From Oasisia sp. SBJ-2009 (lineage: Eukaryota; Annelida; Polychaeta; Sabellida; Siboglinidae): 64,000 nt of DNA. Every line of letters starts with the position of its first letter. Within the stretch, counting starts at the first letter, position 1. A program made the translations under genes and the position numbers. The stretch spans positions 18,149,453 to 18,213,452 of the forward strand of contig OZ024861.1 in the NCBI GenBank assembly GCA_964017155.1. The letters run 5' to 3'. This document shows, in pieces, positions 30,367 through 45,992 of this stretch. The notes beneath the pieces are model-generated. The model saw nothing but the letters and a program-made list of their open reading frames with translations, had not been told where the DNA came from and did not search any database.

Positions 30367-33300
30367 AACACAGCACAACCATCACAGCAAACACAGCACA
30401 ACCATCACAGCAAACACAGCACAACCATCACAGCAAACACAGCATAACCATCACAGCAAACACAGCGCAACCATCACAGCAAACACAGCACAACAATCAC
30501 AGCAAACACAGCGCAACCATCACAGCAAACACACCACAACCATCACAGCAAGCACAACACAACCATCACAGCAAACACAGCACAACCATCACAACAAACA
30601 TAACACAACCATCACAACAAACACGCACAACCATCACAGCAAACACAGCATAACCATCACAGCAAACACAGCACAACCATCACAGCATAACCGTCACAGC
30701 AAACACAGCATGACTATCACAACAAACACAGCGCAACCATCACAGCAAACACACCACAACCATCACAGCAAGCACAACACAACCATCACAGCAAACACAG
30801 CACAACCATCACAACAAACATAACACAACCATCACAACAAACACGCACAACCATCACAGCAAACACAGCATAACCATCACAGCAAACACAGCACAACCAT
30901 CACAGCATAACCGTCACAGCAAACACAGCACAACAATCACAGCAAACACAGCGCAACCATCACAGCAAACACACCACAACCATCACAGCAAGCACAACAC
31001 AACCATCACAGCAAACACAGCACAACCATCACAACAAACGCAGCGCAACCATCGCAGCAAACACACCACAACAGTCACAGCAAACACAGCACAACCATCA
31101 CAGCAAACACAGCACAACCGTCACAGCAAACACAGCACAACCATCACAACAAACACAGCACAACCATCACATCAAACACAGCACAACCATCACAACCATC
31201 ACATCAAACACAGCACAACCATCACAGCAAACACAGTATAACCATCACACCATAACCGTGACAGCAAACACAGCACGACTATCACAACAAACATGGCACA
31301 ACCATCACAGCAAAAACAACATGACCATCACAACAAACGCAGCGCAACCATCGCAGCTAACACACCACAACAGTCACAGCAAACACAGCACAACCATCAC
31401 AGCAAACACAGCACAACCGTCACAGCAAACACAGCACAACCATCACAGCAAACACAGTATAACCATGACAGCAAGCACAGCACAACCATCACAGCAAACA
31501 CACCACAACCATCACAGCAAACACACCACAACCATCACAGCAAACACAGCACAACCATCACAGCAAACACAGCACAACCATCACAGCAAACACAACACAA
31601 CCATCACAACAAACACACCACAACCATTACAGCAAACACACCACAACCATCACAGCAAACACACCACAACCATCACAGCAAACACACCACAACCATCACA
31701 ACACAACCATCACAGCAAACACACCACAACCATCACAGCAAACACACGACAACCATCACAACACAACCATCACAGCAAACACACCACAACCATCACAGCA
31801 AACACAGCACAACCATCACAGCAAACACAGCACAACCATCACAGCACAACCATCACAGCAAACACAGCACAACCATCACAGCAAACACAGCACAACCATC
31901 ACAGCAAACACAACACCACAACCACCACAGCAAACACACCACAACCATCACAGCAAACACACCACAACCATCACAACACAACCATCACAGCAAACACACA
32001 ACAACCATTACAGCAAACACAGCACAACCATCACAGCACAACCATCACAGCAAACACACCACAACCATCACAGCAAACACAGCACAACCATCACAGCAAA
32101 CACAGCACAACCATCACAGCAAACACAGCATAACCATCACAGCAAACACAGCGCAACCATCACAGCAAACACAGCATAACCATCACAGCAAACACAGCAC
32201 AACCATCACAGCATAACCGTGACAGCAAACAGAGCACGACTATCACAACAAACATGGCACAACCATCACAGCAAAAACAACATGACCATCACACCAAACG
32301 CAGCGCAACCATCGCAGCAAACACACCACAACAGTCACAGCAAACACAGTATAACCATCACAGCAAGCATAGCACAACCATCACAGCAAACACACCACAA
32401 CCATCACAGCAAACACACCACAACCATCACAGCAAACACACCACAACCATCACAGCAAACACAGCACAACCATCACAGCAAACACAGCACAACCATCACA
32501 GCAAACACAACACAACCATCACAACAAACACACCACAACCATCACAGCAAACACACCACAACCATCACAGCAAACACACCACAACCATCACAGCAAACAC
32601 AGCAAAACCATCACAACACAACCATCACAGCAAACACACCACAACCATCACAGCAAACACACGACAACCATCACAGCAAACACACCACAACCATCACAAC
32701 ACAACCATCACAGCAAACACACCACAACCATCACAGCAAACACAGCACAACCATCACAGCAAACACAGCACAATCATCACAGCACAACCATCACAGCAAA
32801 CACAGCACAACCATCACAGCAAACACAGCACAACCATCACAGCAAACACAACACCACAACCACCACAGCAAACACACCACAACCATCACAGCAAACACAC
32901 CACAGCCATCACAACACAACCATCACAGCAAACACACCACAACCATTACAGCAAACACAGCACAACCATCACAGCACAACCATCACAGCAAACACACCAC
33001 AACAATCACAGCAAACACAGCACAACCATCACAGCAAACACAGCACAACCATCACAGCAAACACAGCACAACCATCACAGCAAACACAACACAACCATCA
33101 CAGCAAACACAGCATAACCATCACAGCAAACACAGCGCAACCATCACAGTAAACACAGCACAACAATCACAGCAAACACAGCACAACCATCACAGCAAAC
33201 ACAACACAACCATCACAGTAAACACAGCACAACCATCACAGCAAACACAGCACAACCATCACAGCAAACACAACACCACAACCACCACAGCAAACACACC

Positions 33301-36300
33301 ACAACCATCACAGCAAACACACCACAGCCATCACAACACAACCATCACAGCAAACACACCACAACCATTACAGCAAACACAGCACAACCATCACAGCACA
33401 ACCATCACAGCAAACACACCACAACCATCACAGCAAACACAGCACAACCATCACAGCAAACACAGCACAACCATCACAGCAAACACAGCATAACCATCAC
33501 AGCAAACACAGCGCAACCATCACAGCAAACACAGCATAACCATCACAGCAAACACAGCACAACCATCACAGCATAACCGTGACAGCAAACAGAGCACGAC
33601 TATCACAACAAACATGGCACAACCATCACAGCAAAAACAACATGACCATCACACCAAACGCAGCGCAACCATCGCAGCAAACACACCACAACAGTCACAG
33701 CAAACACAGTATAACCATCACAGCAAGCATAGCACAACCATCACAGCAAACACACCACAACCATCACAGCAAACACACCACAACCATCACAGCAAACACA
33801 CCACAACCATCACAGCAAACACAGCACAACCATCACAGCAAACACAGCACAACCATCACAGCAAACACAACACAACCATCACAACAAACACACCACAACC
33901 ATCACAGCAAACACACCACAACCATCACAGCAAACACACCACAACCATCACAGCAAACACAGCAAAACCATCACAACACAACCATCACAGCAAACACACC
34001 ACAACCATCACAGCAAACACACGACAACCATCACAGCAAACACACCACAACCATCACAACACAACCATCACAGCAAACACACCACAACCATCACAGCAAA
34101 CACAGCACAACCATCACAGCAAACACAGCACAATCATCACAGCACAACCATCACAGCAAACACAGCACAACCATCACAGCAAACACAGCACAACCATCAC
34201 AGCAAACACAACACCACAACCACCACAGCAAACACACCACAACCATCACAGCAAACACACCACAGCCATCACAACACAACCATCACAGCAAACACACCAC
34301 AACCATTACAGCAAACACAGCACAACCATCACAGCACAACCATCACAGCAAACACACCACAACAATCACAGCAAACACAGCACAACCATCACAGCAAACA
34401 CAGCACAACCATCACAGCAAACACAGCACAACCATCACAGCAAACACAACACAACCATCACAGCAAACACAGCATAACCATCACAGCAAACACAGCGCAA
34501 CCATCACAGCAAACACAGCAAAACCATCACAACACAACCATCACAGCAAACACACCACAACCATCACAGCAAACACACGACAACCATCACAGCAAACACA
34601 CCACAACCATCACAACACAACCATCACAGCAAACACACCACAACCATCACAGCAAACACAGCACAACCATCACAGCAAACACAGCACAATCATCACAGCA
34701 CAACCATCACAGCAAACACAGCACAACCATCACAGCAAACACAGCACAACCATCACAGCAAACACAACACCACAACCACCACAGCAAACACACCACAACC
34801 ATCACAGCAAACACACCACAGCCATCACAACACAACCATCACAGCAAACACACCACAACCATTACAGCAAACACAGCACAACCATCACAGCACAACCATC
34901 ACAGCAAACACACCACAACAATCACAGCAAACACAGCACAACCATCACAGCAAACACAGCACAACCATCACAGCAAACACAGCACAACCATCACAGCAAA
35001 CACAACACAACCATCACAGCAAACACAGCATAACCATCACAGCAAACACAGCGCAACCATCACAGTAAACACAGCACAACAATCACAGCAAACACAGCAC
35101 AACCATCACAGCAAACACAACACAACCATCACAGTAAACACAGCACAACCATCACAGCAAACACAGCACAACCATCACAGCAAACACAACACCACAACCA
35201 CCACAGCAAACACACCACAACCATCACAGCAAACACACCACAGCCATCACAACACAACCATCACAGCAAACACACCACAACCATTACAGCAAACACAGCA
35301 CAACCATCACAGCACAACCATCACAGCAAACACACCACAACCATCACAGCAAACACAGCACAACCATCACAGCAAACACAGCACAACCATCACAGCAAAC
35401 ACAGCATAACCATCACAGCAAACACAGCGCAACCATCACAGCAAACACAGCATAACCATCACAGCAAACACAGCACAACCATCACAGCATAACCGTGACA
35501 GCAAACAGAGCACGACTATCACAACAAACATGGCACAACCATCACAGCAAAAACAACATGACCATCACACCAAACGCAGCGCAACCATCGCAGCAAACAC
35601 ACCACAACAGTCACAGCAAACACAGTATAACCATCACAGCAAGCATAGCACAACCATCACAGCAAACACACCACAACCATCACAGCAAACACACCACAAC
35701 CATCACAGCAAACACACCACAACCATCACAGCAAACACAGCACAACCATCACAGCAAACACAGCACAACCATCACAGCAAACACAACACAACCATCACAA
35801 CAAACACACCACAACCATCACAGCAAACACACCACAACCATCACAGCAAACACACCACAACCATCACAGCAAACACAGCAAAACCATCACAACACAACCA
35901 TCACAGCAAACACACCACAACCATCACAGCAAACACACGACAACCATCACAGCAAACACACCACAACCATCACAACACAACCATCACAGCAAACACACCA
36001 CAACCATCACAGCAAACACAGCACAACCATCACAGCAAACACAGCACAATCATCACAGCACAACCATCACAGCAAACACAGCACAACCATCACAGCAAAC
36101 ACAGCACAACCATCACAGCAAACACAACACCACAACCACCACAGCAAACACACCACAACCATCACAGCAAACACACCACAGCCATCACAACACAACCATC
36201 ACAGCAAACACACCACAACCATTACAGCAAACACAGCACAACCATCACAGCACAACCATCACAGCAAACACACCACAACAATCACAGCAAACACAGCACA

Positions 36301-38425
36301 ACCATCACAGCAAACACAGCACAACCATCACAGCAAACACAGCACAACCATCACAGCAAACACAACACAACCATCACAGCAAACACAGCATAACCATCAC
36401 AGCAAACACAGCGCAACCATCACAGCAAACACAGCACAACAATCACAGCAAACACAGCACAACCATCACAGCAAACACAACACAACCATCACAGTAAACA
36501 CAGCACAACCATCACAGCAAACACAGCACAACCATCACAGCAAACACAGCACAACCATCACAGCAAACACAGCATAACCATCACAGCAAACACAGCACAA
36601 CCATCACAGCAAACACAGCACAACCATCACAGCAAACACAGCATAACCATCACAGCAAACACAGCGCAACCATCACAGCAAACACAGCATAACCATCACC
36701 GCAAACACAGCACAACCATCACAGCAAACACAACACAACCATCACAGCAAACACAGCATAACCATCACAGCAAACACAGCGCAACCATCACAGCAAACAC
36801 AGCACAACAATCACAGCAAACACAGCACAACCATCACAGCAAACACAGCACAACCACCACAGCAAACACAACACAACCATCACAGCAAACACAGCATAAC
36901 CATCACAGCAAACACAGCGCAACCATCACAGCAAACACAGCACAACAATCACAGCAAACACAGCGCAACCATCACAGCAAACACAGAACAACAATCACAG
37001 CAAACACAGCACAACCATCACAGCAAACACAACACAACCATCACAGCAAACACAGCACAACCATCACAGCAAACACAGCACAACCATCACAGCAAACACA
37101 GCACAACCATCACAGCAAACACAGCATAACCATCACAGCAAACACAGCGCAACCATCACAGCAAACACACCACAACCATCACAGCAAGCACAACACAACC
37201 ATCACAGCAAACACAGCACAACCATCACAACAAACACAACACAACAATCACAACAAACACGCGCAACCATCACAGCAAACACAGCATAACCATCACAGCA
37301 AACACAGCACAACCATCACAGCATAACCGTGACAGCAAACACAGAACGACTATCACAACAAACATGGCACAACCATCACAGCAAAAACAACATGACCATC
37401 ACAACAAACGCAGCGCAACCATCGCAGCAAACACACCACAACAGTCACAGCAAACACAGCACAACCATCACAGCAAACACACCACAACCATCACAGCAAA
37501 CACAGCACAACCATCACAGCAAACACAGCACAACCATCACAGCAAACACAACACAACCATCACAACAAACACACCACAACCATCACAACAAACACACCAC
37601 AACCATCACAGCAAACACACCACAACCATCACAGCAAACACCCCACAACCATCACAGCAAACACACCACAACCATCACAACACAACCATCACAGCAAACA
37701 CACCACAACCATCACAGCAAACACACGACAACCATCATAGCAAACACACCACAACCATCACAACACAACCATCACAGCAAACACACCACAACCATCACAG
37801 CAAACACAGCACAACCATCACAGCACAACCATCACAGCAAACACAGCACAATCATCACAGCACAACCATCACAGCAAACACAGCACAACCATCACAGCAA
37901 ACACAGCACAACCATCACAGCAAACACAACACCACAACCACCACAGCAAACACACCACTACCATCACAGCAAACACACCACAGCCATCACAACACAACCA
38001 TCACAGCAAACACACCACAACCATTACAGCAAACGCAGCACAACCATCACAGCACAACCATCACAGCAAACACAGCACAACCATCACAGCAAACACAGCA
38101 CAACCATCACAGCAAACACAGCATAGCCATCACAGCAAACACAGCGCAACCATCACAGCAAACACAGCACAACAATCACAGCAAACACAGCGCAACCATC
38201 ACAGCAAACACACCACAACCATCACAGCAAGCACAACACAACCATCACAGCAAACACAGCACAACCATCACAACAAACACAACACAACCATCACAACAAA
38301 CACGCACAACCATCACAGCAAACACAGCATAACCATCACAGCAAACACAGCACAACCATCACAGCATAACCGTCACAGCAAACACAGCACGACTATCACA
38401 ACAAACATGGCACAACCATCACAGC

Positions 38426-38561
38426 AAACATTGTCAGCACAACTGTCACAGCAAACATTGTCAGCACAACTGTGGCAGCCAACACTGTCAACACAACCAT
38501 CACAGCAAACATTGTCAGCACGACTATCACAGCAAACACTGTCAACACAACCATCACAGTA
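38426..38561. repeat. cassette-less transition block 2 (exon lost)
   Basis: Same structure and same joint (AACCATCACAGTAAACAC) as the block at 30,231, offset 8,195 bp. The exon cassette is absent. Confidence 0.85.
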
Positions 38562-41500
38562 AACACAGCACAACCATCACAGCAAACACAGCACAACCAT
38601 CACAGCAAACACAGCACAACCATCACAGCAAACACAGCATAACCATCACAGCAAACACAGCGCAACCATCACAGCAAACACAGCACAACAATCACAGCAA
38701 ACACAGCGCAACCATCACAGCAAACACACCACAACCATCACAGCAAGCACAACACAACCATCACAGCAAACACAGCACAACCATCACAACAAACATAACA
38801 CAACCATCACAACAAACACGCACAACCATCACAGCAAACACAGCATAACCATCACAGCAAACACAGCACAACCATCACAGCATAACCGTCACAGCAAACA
38901 CAGCATGACTATCACAACAAACACAGCGCAACCATCACAGCAAACACACCACAACCATCACAGCAAGCACAACACAACCATCACAGCAAACACAGCACAA
39001 CCATCACAACAAACATAACACAACCATCACAACAAACACGCACAACCATCACAGCAAACACAGCATAACCATCACAGCAAACACAGCACAACCATCACAG
39101 CATAACCGTCACAGCAAACACAGCACAACAATCACAGCAAACACAGCGCAACCATCACAGCAAACACACCACAACCATCACAGCAAGCACAACACAACCA
39201 TCACAGCAAACACAGCACAACCATCACAACAAACGCAGCGCAACCATCGCAGCAAACACACCACAACAGTCACAGCAAACACAGCACAACCATCACAGCA
39301 AACACAGCACAACCGTCACAGCAAACACAGCACAACCATCACAACAAACACAGCACAACCATCACATCAAACACAGCACAACCATCACAACCATCACATC
39401 AAACACAGCACAACCATCACAGCAAACACAGTATAACCATCACACCATAACCGTGACAGCAAACACAGCACGACTATCACAACAAACATGGCACAACCAT
39501 CACAGCAAAAACAACATGACCATCACAACAAACGCAGCGCAACCATCGCAGCTAACACACCACAACAGTCACAGCAAACACAGCACAACCATCACAGCAA
39601 ACACAGCACAACCGTCACAGCAAACACAGCACAACCATCACAGCAAACACAGTATAACCATGACAGCAAGCACAGCACAACCATCACAGCAAACACACCA
39701 CAACCATCACAGCAAACACACCACAACCATCACAGCAAACACAGCACAACCATCACAGCAAACACAGCACAACCATCACAGCAAACACAACACAACCATC
39801 ACAACAAACACACCACAACCATTACAGCAAACACACCACAACCATCACAGCAAACACACCACAACCATCACAGCAAACACACCACAACCATCACAACACA
39901 ACCATCACAGCAAACACACCACAACCATCACAGCAAACACACGACAACCATCACAACACAACCATCACAGCAAACACACCACAACCATCACAGCAAACAC
40001 AGCACAACCATCACAGCAAACACAGCACAACCATCACAGCACAACCATCACAGCAAACACAGCACAACCATCACAGCAAACACAGCACAACCATCACAGC
40101 AAACACAACACCACAACCACCACAGCAAACACACCACAACCATCACAGCAAACACACCACAACCATCACAACACAACCATCACAGCAAACACACCACAAC
40201 CATTACAGCAAACACAGCACAACCATCACAGCACAACCATCACAGCAAACACACCACAACCATCACAGCAAACACAGCACAACCATCACAGCAAACACAG
40301 CACAACCATCACAGCAAACACAGCATAACCATCACAGCAAACACAGCGCAACCATCACAGCAAACACAGCATAACCATCACAGCAAACACAGCACAACCA
40401 TCACAGCATAACCGTGACAGCAAACAGAGCACGACTATCACAACAAACATGGCACAACCATCACAGCAAAAACAACATGACCATCACACCAAACGCAGCG
40501 CAACCATCGCAGCAAACACACCACAACAGTCACAGCAAACACAGTATAACCATCACAGCAAGCATAGCACAACCATCACAGCAAACACACCACAACCATC
40601 ACAGCAAACACACCACAACCATCACAGCAAACACACCACAACCATCACAGCAAACACAGCACAACCATCACAGCAAACACAGCACAACCATCACAGCAAA
40701 CACAACACAACCATCACAACAAACACACCACAACCATCACAGCAAACACACCACAACCATCACAGCAAACACACCACAACCATCACAGCAAACACAGCAA
40801 AACCATCACAACACAACCATCACAGCAAACACACCACAACCATCACAGCAAACACACGACAACCATCACAGCAAACACACCACAACCATCACAACACAAC
40901 CATCACAGCAAACACACCACAACCATCACAGCAAACACAGCACAACCATCACAGCAAACACAGCACAATCATCACAGCACAACCATCACAGCAAACACAG
41001 CACAACCATCACAGCAAACACAGCACAACCATCACAGCAAACACAACACCACAACCACCACAGCAAACACACCACAACCATCACAGCAAACACACCACAG
41101 CCATCACAACACAACCATCACAGCAAACACACCACAACCATTACAGCAAACACAGCACAACCATCACAGCACAACCATCACAGCAAACACACCACAACAA
41201 TCACAGCAAACACAGCACAACCATCACAGCAAACACAGCACAACCATCACAGCAAACACAGCACAACCATCACAGCAAACACAACACAACCATCACAGCA
41301 AACACAGCATAACCATCACAGCAAACACAGCGCAACCATCACAGCAAACACAGCACAACAATCACAGCAAACACAGCACAACCATCACAGCAAACACAAC
41401 ACAACCATCACAGTAAACACAGCACAACCATCACAGCAAACACAGCACAACCATCACAGCAAACACAGCACAACCATCACAGCAAACACAGCATAACCAT

Positions 41501-44500
41501 CACAGCAAACACAGCACAACCATCACAGCAAACACAGCACAACCATCACAGCAAACACAGCATAACCATCACAGCAAACACAGCGCAACCATCACAGCAA
41601 ACACAGCATAACCATCACCGCAAACACAGCACAACCATCACAGCAAACACAACACAACCATCACAGCAAACACAGCATAACCATCACAGCAAACACAGCG
41701 CAACCATCACAGCAAACACAGCACAACAATCACAGCAAACACAGCACAACCATCACAGCAAACACAGCACAACCACCACAGCAAACACAACACAACCATC
41801 ACAGCAAACACAGCATAACCATCACAGCAAACACAGCGCAACCATCACAGCAAACACAGCACAACAATCACAGCAAACACAGCGCAACCATCACAGCAAA
41901 CACAGAACAACAATCACAGCAAACACAGCACAACCATCACAGCAAACACAACACAACCATCACAGCAAACACAGCACAACCATCACAGCAAACACAGCAC
42001 AACCATCACAGCAAACACAGCACAACCATCACAGCAAACACAGCATAACCATCACAGCAAACACAGCGCAACCATCACAGCAAACACACCACAACCATCA
42101 CAGCAAGCACAACACAACCATCACAGCAAACACAGCACAACCATCACAACAAACACAACACAACAATCACAACAAACACGCGCAACCATCACAGCAAACA
42201 CAGCATAACCATCACAGCAAACACAGCACAACCATCACAGCATAACCGTGACAGCAAACACAGAACGACTATCACAACAAACATGGCACAACCATCACAG
42301 CAAAAACAACATGACCATCACAACAAACGCAGCGCAACCATCGCAGCAAACACACCACAACAGTCACAGCAAACACAGCACAACCATCACAGCAAACACA
42401 CCACAACCATCACAGCAAACACAGCACAACCATCACAGCAAACACAGCACAACCATCACAGCAAACACAACACAACCATCACAACAAACACACCACAACC
42501 ATCACAACAAACACACCACAACCATCACAGCAAACACACCACAACCATCACAGCAAACACCCCACAACCATCACAGCAAACACACCACAACCATCACAAC
42601 ACAACCATCACAGCAAACACACCACAACCATCACAGCAAACACACGACAACCATCATAGCAAACACACCACAACCATCACAACACAACCATCACAGCAAA
42701 CACACCACAACCATCACAGCAAACACAGCACAACCATCACAGCACAACCATCACAGCAAACACAGCACAATCATCACAGCACAACCATCACAGCAAACAC
42801 AGCACAACCATCACAGCAAACACAGCACAACCATCACAGCAAACACAACACCACAACCACCACAGCAAACACACCACTACCATCACAGCAAACACACCAC
42901 AGCCATCACAACACAACCATCACAGCAAACACACCACAACCATTACAGCAAACACAGCACAACCATCACAGCACAACCATCACAGCAAACACACCACAAC
43001 CATCACAGCAAACACAGCACAACCATCACAGCAAACACAGCATAACCATCACAGCAAACACAGCACAACCATCACAGCAAACACAACACAACCATCACAG
43101 CAAACACAGCATAACCATCACAGCAAACACAGCGCAACCATCACAGCAAGCACAGCACAACAATCACAGCAAACACAGCACAACCATCACAGCAAACACA
43201 ACACAACCATCACAGTAAACACAGCACAACCATCACAGCAAACACAGCACAACCATCACAGCAAACACAGCACAACCATCACAGCAAACACAGCGCAACC
43301 ATCACAGCAAACACAGCATAACCATCACCGCAAACACAGCACAACCATCACAGCAAACACAACACAACCATCACAGCAAACACAGCATAACCATCACAGC
43401 AAACACAGCGCAACCATCACAGCAAACACAGCACAACAATCACAGCAAACACAGCACAACCATCACAGCAAACACAGCACAACCATCACAGCAAACACAA
43501 CACAACCATCACAGCAAACACAGCATAACCATCACAGCAAACACAGCGCAACCATCACAGCAAACACAGCACAACAATCACAGCAAACACAGCGCAACCA
43601 TCACAGCAAACACAGAACAACAATCACAGCAAACACAGCACAACCATCACAGCAAACACAACACAACCATCACAGCAAACACAGCACAACCATCACAGCA
43701 AACACAGCACAACCATCACAGCAAACACAGCACAACCATCACAGCAAACACAGCATAACCATCACAGCAAACACAGCGCAACCATCACAGCAAACACACC
43801 ACAACCATCACAGCAAGCACAACACAACCATCACAGCAAACACAGCACAACCATCACAACAAACACAACACAACAATCACAACAAACACGCACAACCATC
43901 ACAGCAAACACAGCATAACCATCACAGCAAACGCAGCACAACCATCACAGCATAACCGTGACAGCAAACACAGAACGACTATCACAACAAACATGGCAGA
44001 ACCATCACAGCAAAAACAACATGACCATCACAACAAACGCAGCGCAACCATCGCAGCAAACACACCACAACAGTCACAGCAAACACAGCACAACCATCAC
44101 AGCAAACACACCACAACCATCACAGCAAACACAGCACAACCATCACAGCAAACACAGCACAACCATCACAGCAAACACAACACAACCATCACAACAAACA
44201 CACCACAACCATCACAACAAACACACCACAACCATCACAGCAAACACACCACAACCATCACAGCAAACACCCCACAACCATCACAACACAACCATCACAG
44301 CAAACACACCACAACCATCACAGCAAACACACGACAACCATCACAGCAAACACACCACAACCATCACAACACAACCATCACAGCAAACACACCACAACCA
44401 TCACAGCAAACACAGCACAACCATCACAGCACAACCATCACAGCAAACACAGCACAACCATCACAGCAAACACAGCACAACCATCACAGCAAACACAACA

Positions 44501-45201
44501 CCACAACCACCACAGGAAACACACCACAACCATCACAGCAAACACAACACAACCATCACAGCAAACACACCACAACCATCACAACACAACCATCACAGCA
44601 AACACACCACAACCATTACAGCAAACACAGCACAACCATCACAGCACAACCATCACAGCAAACACACCACAACCATCACAGCAAACACAGCACAACCATC
44701 ACAGCAAACACAGCACAACCATCACAGCAAACACAGCGCAACCATCACAGCAAACACAGCACAACAATCACAGCAAACACAGCACAACCATCACAGCAAA
44801 CACAACACAACCATCACAGTAAACAGAGCACAACCATCACAGCAAACACAGCACAACCATCACAGCAAACACAGCACAACCATCACAGCAAACACAGCAT
44901 AGCCATCACAGCAAACACAGCGCAACCATCACAGCAAACACAGCACAACAATCACAGCAAACACAGCGCAACCATCACAGCAAACACACCACAACCATCA
45001 CAGCAAGCACAACACAACCATCACAGCAAACACAGCACAACCATCACAACAAACACAACACAACCATCACAACAAACACGCACAACCATCACAGCAAACA
45101 CAGCATAACCATCACAGCAAACACAGCACAACCATCACAGCATAACCGTCACAGCAAACACAGCACGACTATCACAACAAACATGGCACAACCATCACAG
45201 C

Positions 45202-45532
45202 AAACATTGTCAGCACAACTGTCACAGCAAACATTGTCAGCACAACTGTGGCAGCCAACACTGTCAACACAACCATCACAGCAAACATTGTCAGCACGAC
45301 TATCACAGCAAACACTGTCAACACAACCATCACAGCAAACATTGTCAGCACAACTGTCACAGTAAACACTCAATGCAACCATCAAAGCAAACATTGTCAG
45401 CTCAACTATGACAGCAAACACTGTCAACACAAGCATCACAGCAAACATTGTCAGCACAACTGTGACAGCAAACACTGTCATCACAACCATCACAGCAAAC
45501 ACTGTCAATGGAAACATCACAGCAAAGATAGT
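45202..45532. repeat. transition repeats upstream of exon cassette 4
   Basis: Short-form block equivalent to 27,708-28,038 at an offset of 17,494 bp. Confidence 0.9.
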
Positions 45533-45992
45533 ATAACAATAAGAGCAAATCATTCTTAACATAGTCAAACACACTGTACAAATAATGTTTACAATTTACA
45601 TGTGAGTTTTTGCAAGATAATTGTAGTTTAATATAGATCAATCAAATTGAATTTACATGTGAGTTTTTGCAAGATAATTGTAGTTTTATATAGATAAATC
45701 AAATTGAGAACATGTTACTATAACATTCACTGTATCTTTGTAGATATTTAATGTTTTCTCATTATCATAGTGTTGGTTAGTTTCACACCACACAAATGAG
45801 TCTGATGTTGCTTTCATCTTTATCCCTGTTTTCCCTGGTGAGGCTGACTTTGTTTCTTTCTCTTCTCTCACAATTAGTACGAAGAGGAACGGAATTAAAC
45901 ATCTTTGGGCGACACAATGCAGCATCCACGGATGATGGTGCTCTCAGTTGCACAATGCCAAGACTGAGGAGTGCAAGAGAAGGTGAGGACAA
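45533..45992 (+). repeat. exon cassette copy 4
   Basis: GTATAACAATAAG type with two 57-bp units. Private changes lie just outside it: AGCAATTACAG at about 46,009 instead of AGCAAATACAG, and AAACACAACACAGCC at about 46,173 instead of AAACACACCACAGCC. Confidence 0.93.
45878..45982 (+). CDS. candidate 105-nt symmetric exon, copy 4
   Basis: Same exon, acceptor, donor and phase as copy 1. The exon is unchanged although its repeat flank carries private substitutions. Function and use in mRNA unknown. Confidence 0.62.

Larger units (their letters stand above)
21952..31249. repeat. 9.3-kb segmental duplication, left copy (includes exon copy 3)
   Basis: Every landmark here recurs 17,494 bp to the right: higher-order markers 21,959/39,453, 22,920/40,414, 24,754/42,248 and 26,464/43,958; exon 28,384/45,878; cassette-less block 30,231/47,725. 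Only a few base differences were noticed, for example about 22,191 and 27,210. The left edge joins CATAACCGTGACAGC. The right edge lies in AACCATCACA, after which the copies diverge (CCATAACC here, GCAAGCATAG in the right copy). Confidence 0.9.
28499..45201. repeat. 23-bp minisatellite, block IV, a mosaic of higher-order repeats
   Basis: The largest uninterrupted stretch, 16.7 kb. Marker GTGs lie at 31,258, 32,219, 33,579, 35,495, 37,329, 39,453, 40,414, 42,248 and 43,958. The spacing 961 recurs three times across blocks III and IV; 1834 also recurs. Segments repeat at offsets of 8,195 bp (about 29,870-33,268 with 38,065-41,463) and 4,919 bp (about 35,490-38,040 with 40,410-42,960). Units starting at 32,219 and 33,579 look like partial copies of the one at 40,414 joined in new combinations, as expected from repeated unequal exchange or template switching. 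Confidence 0.93.
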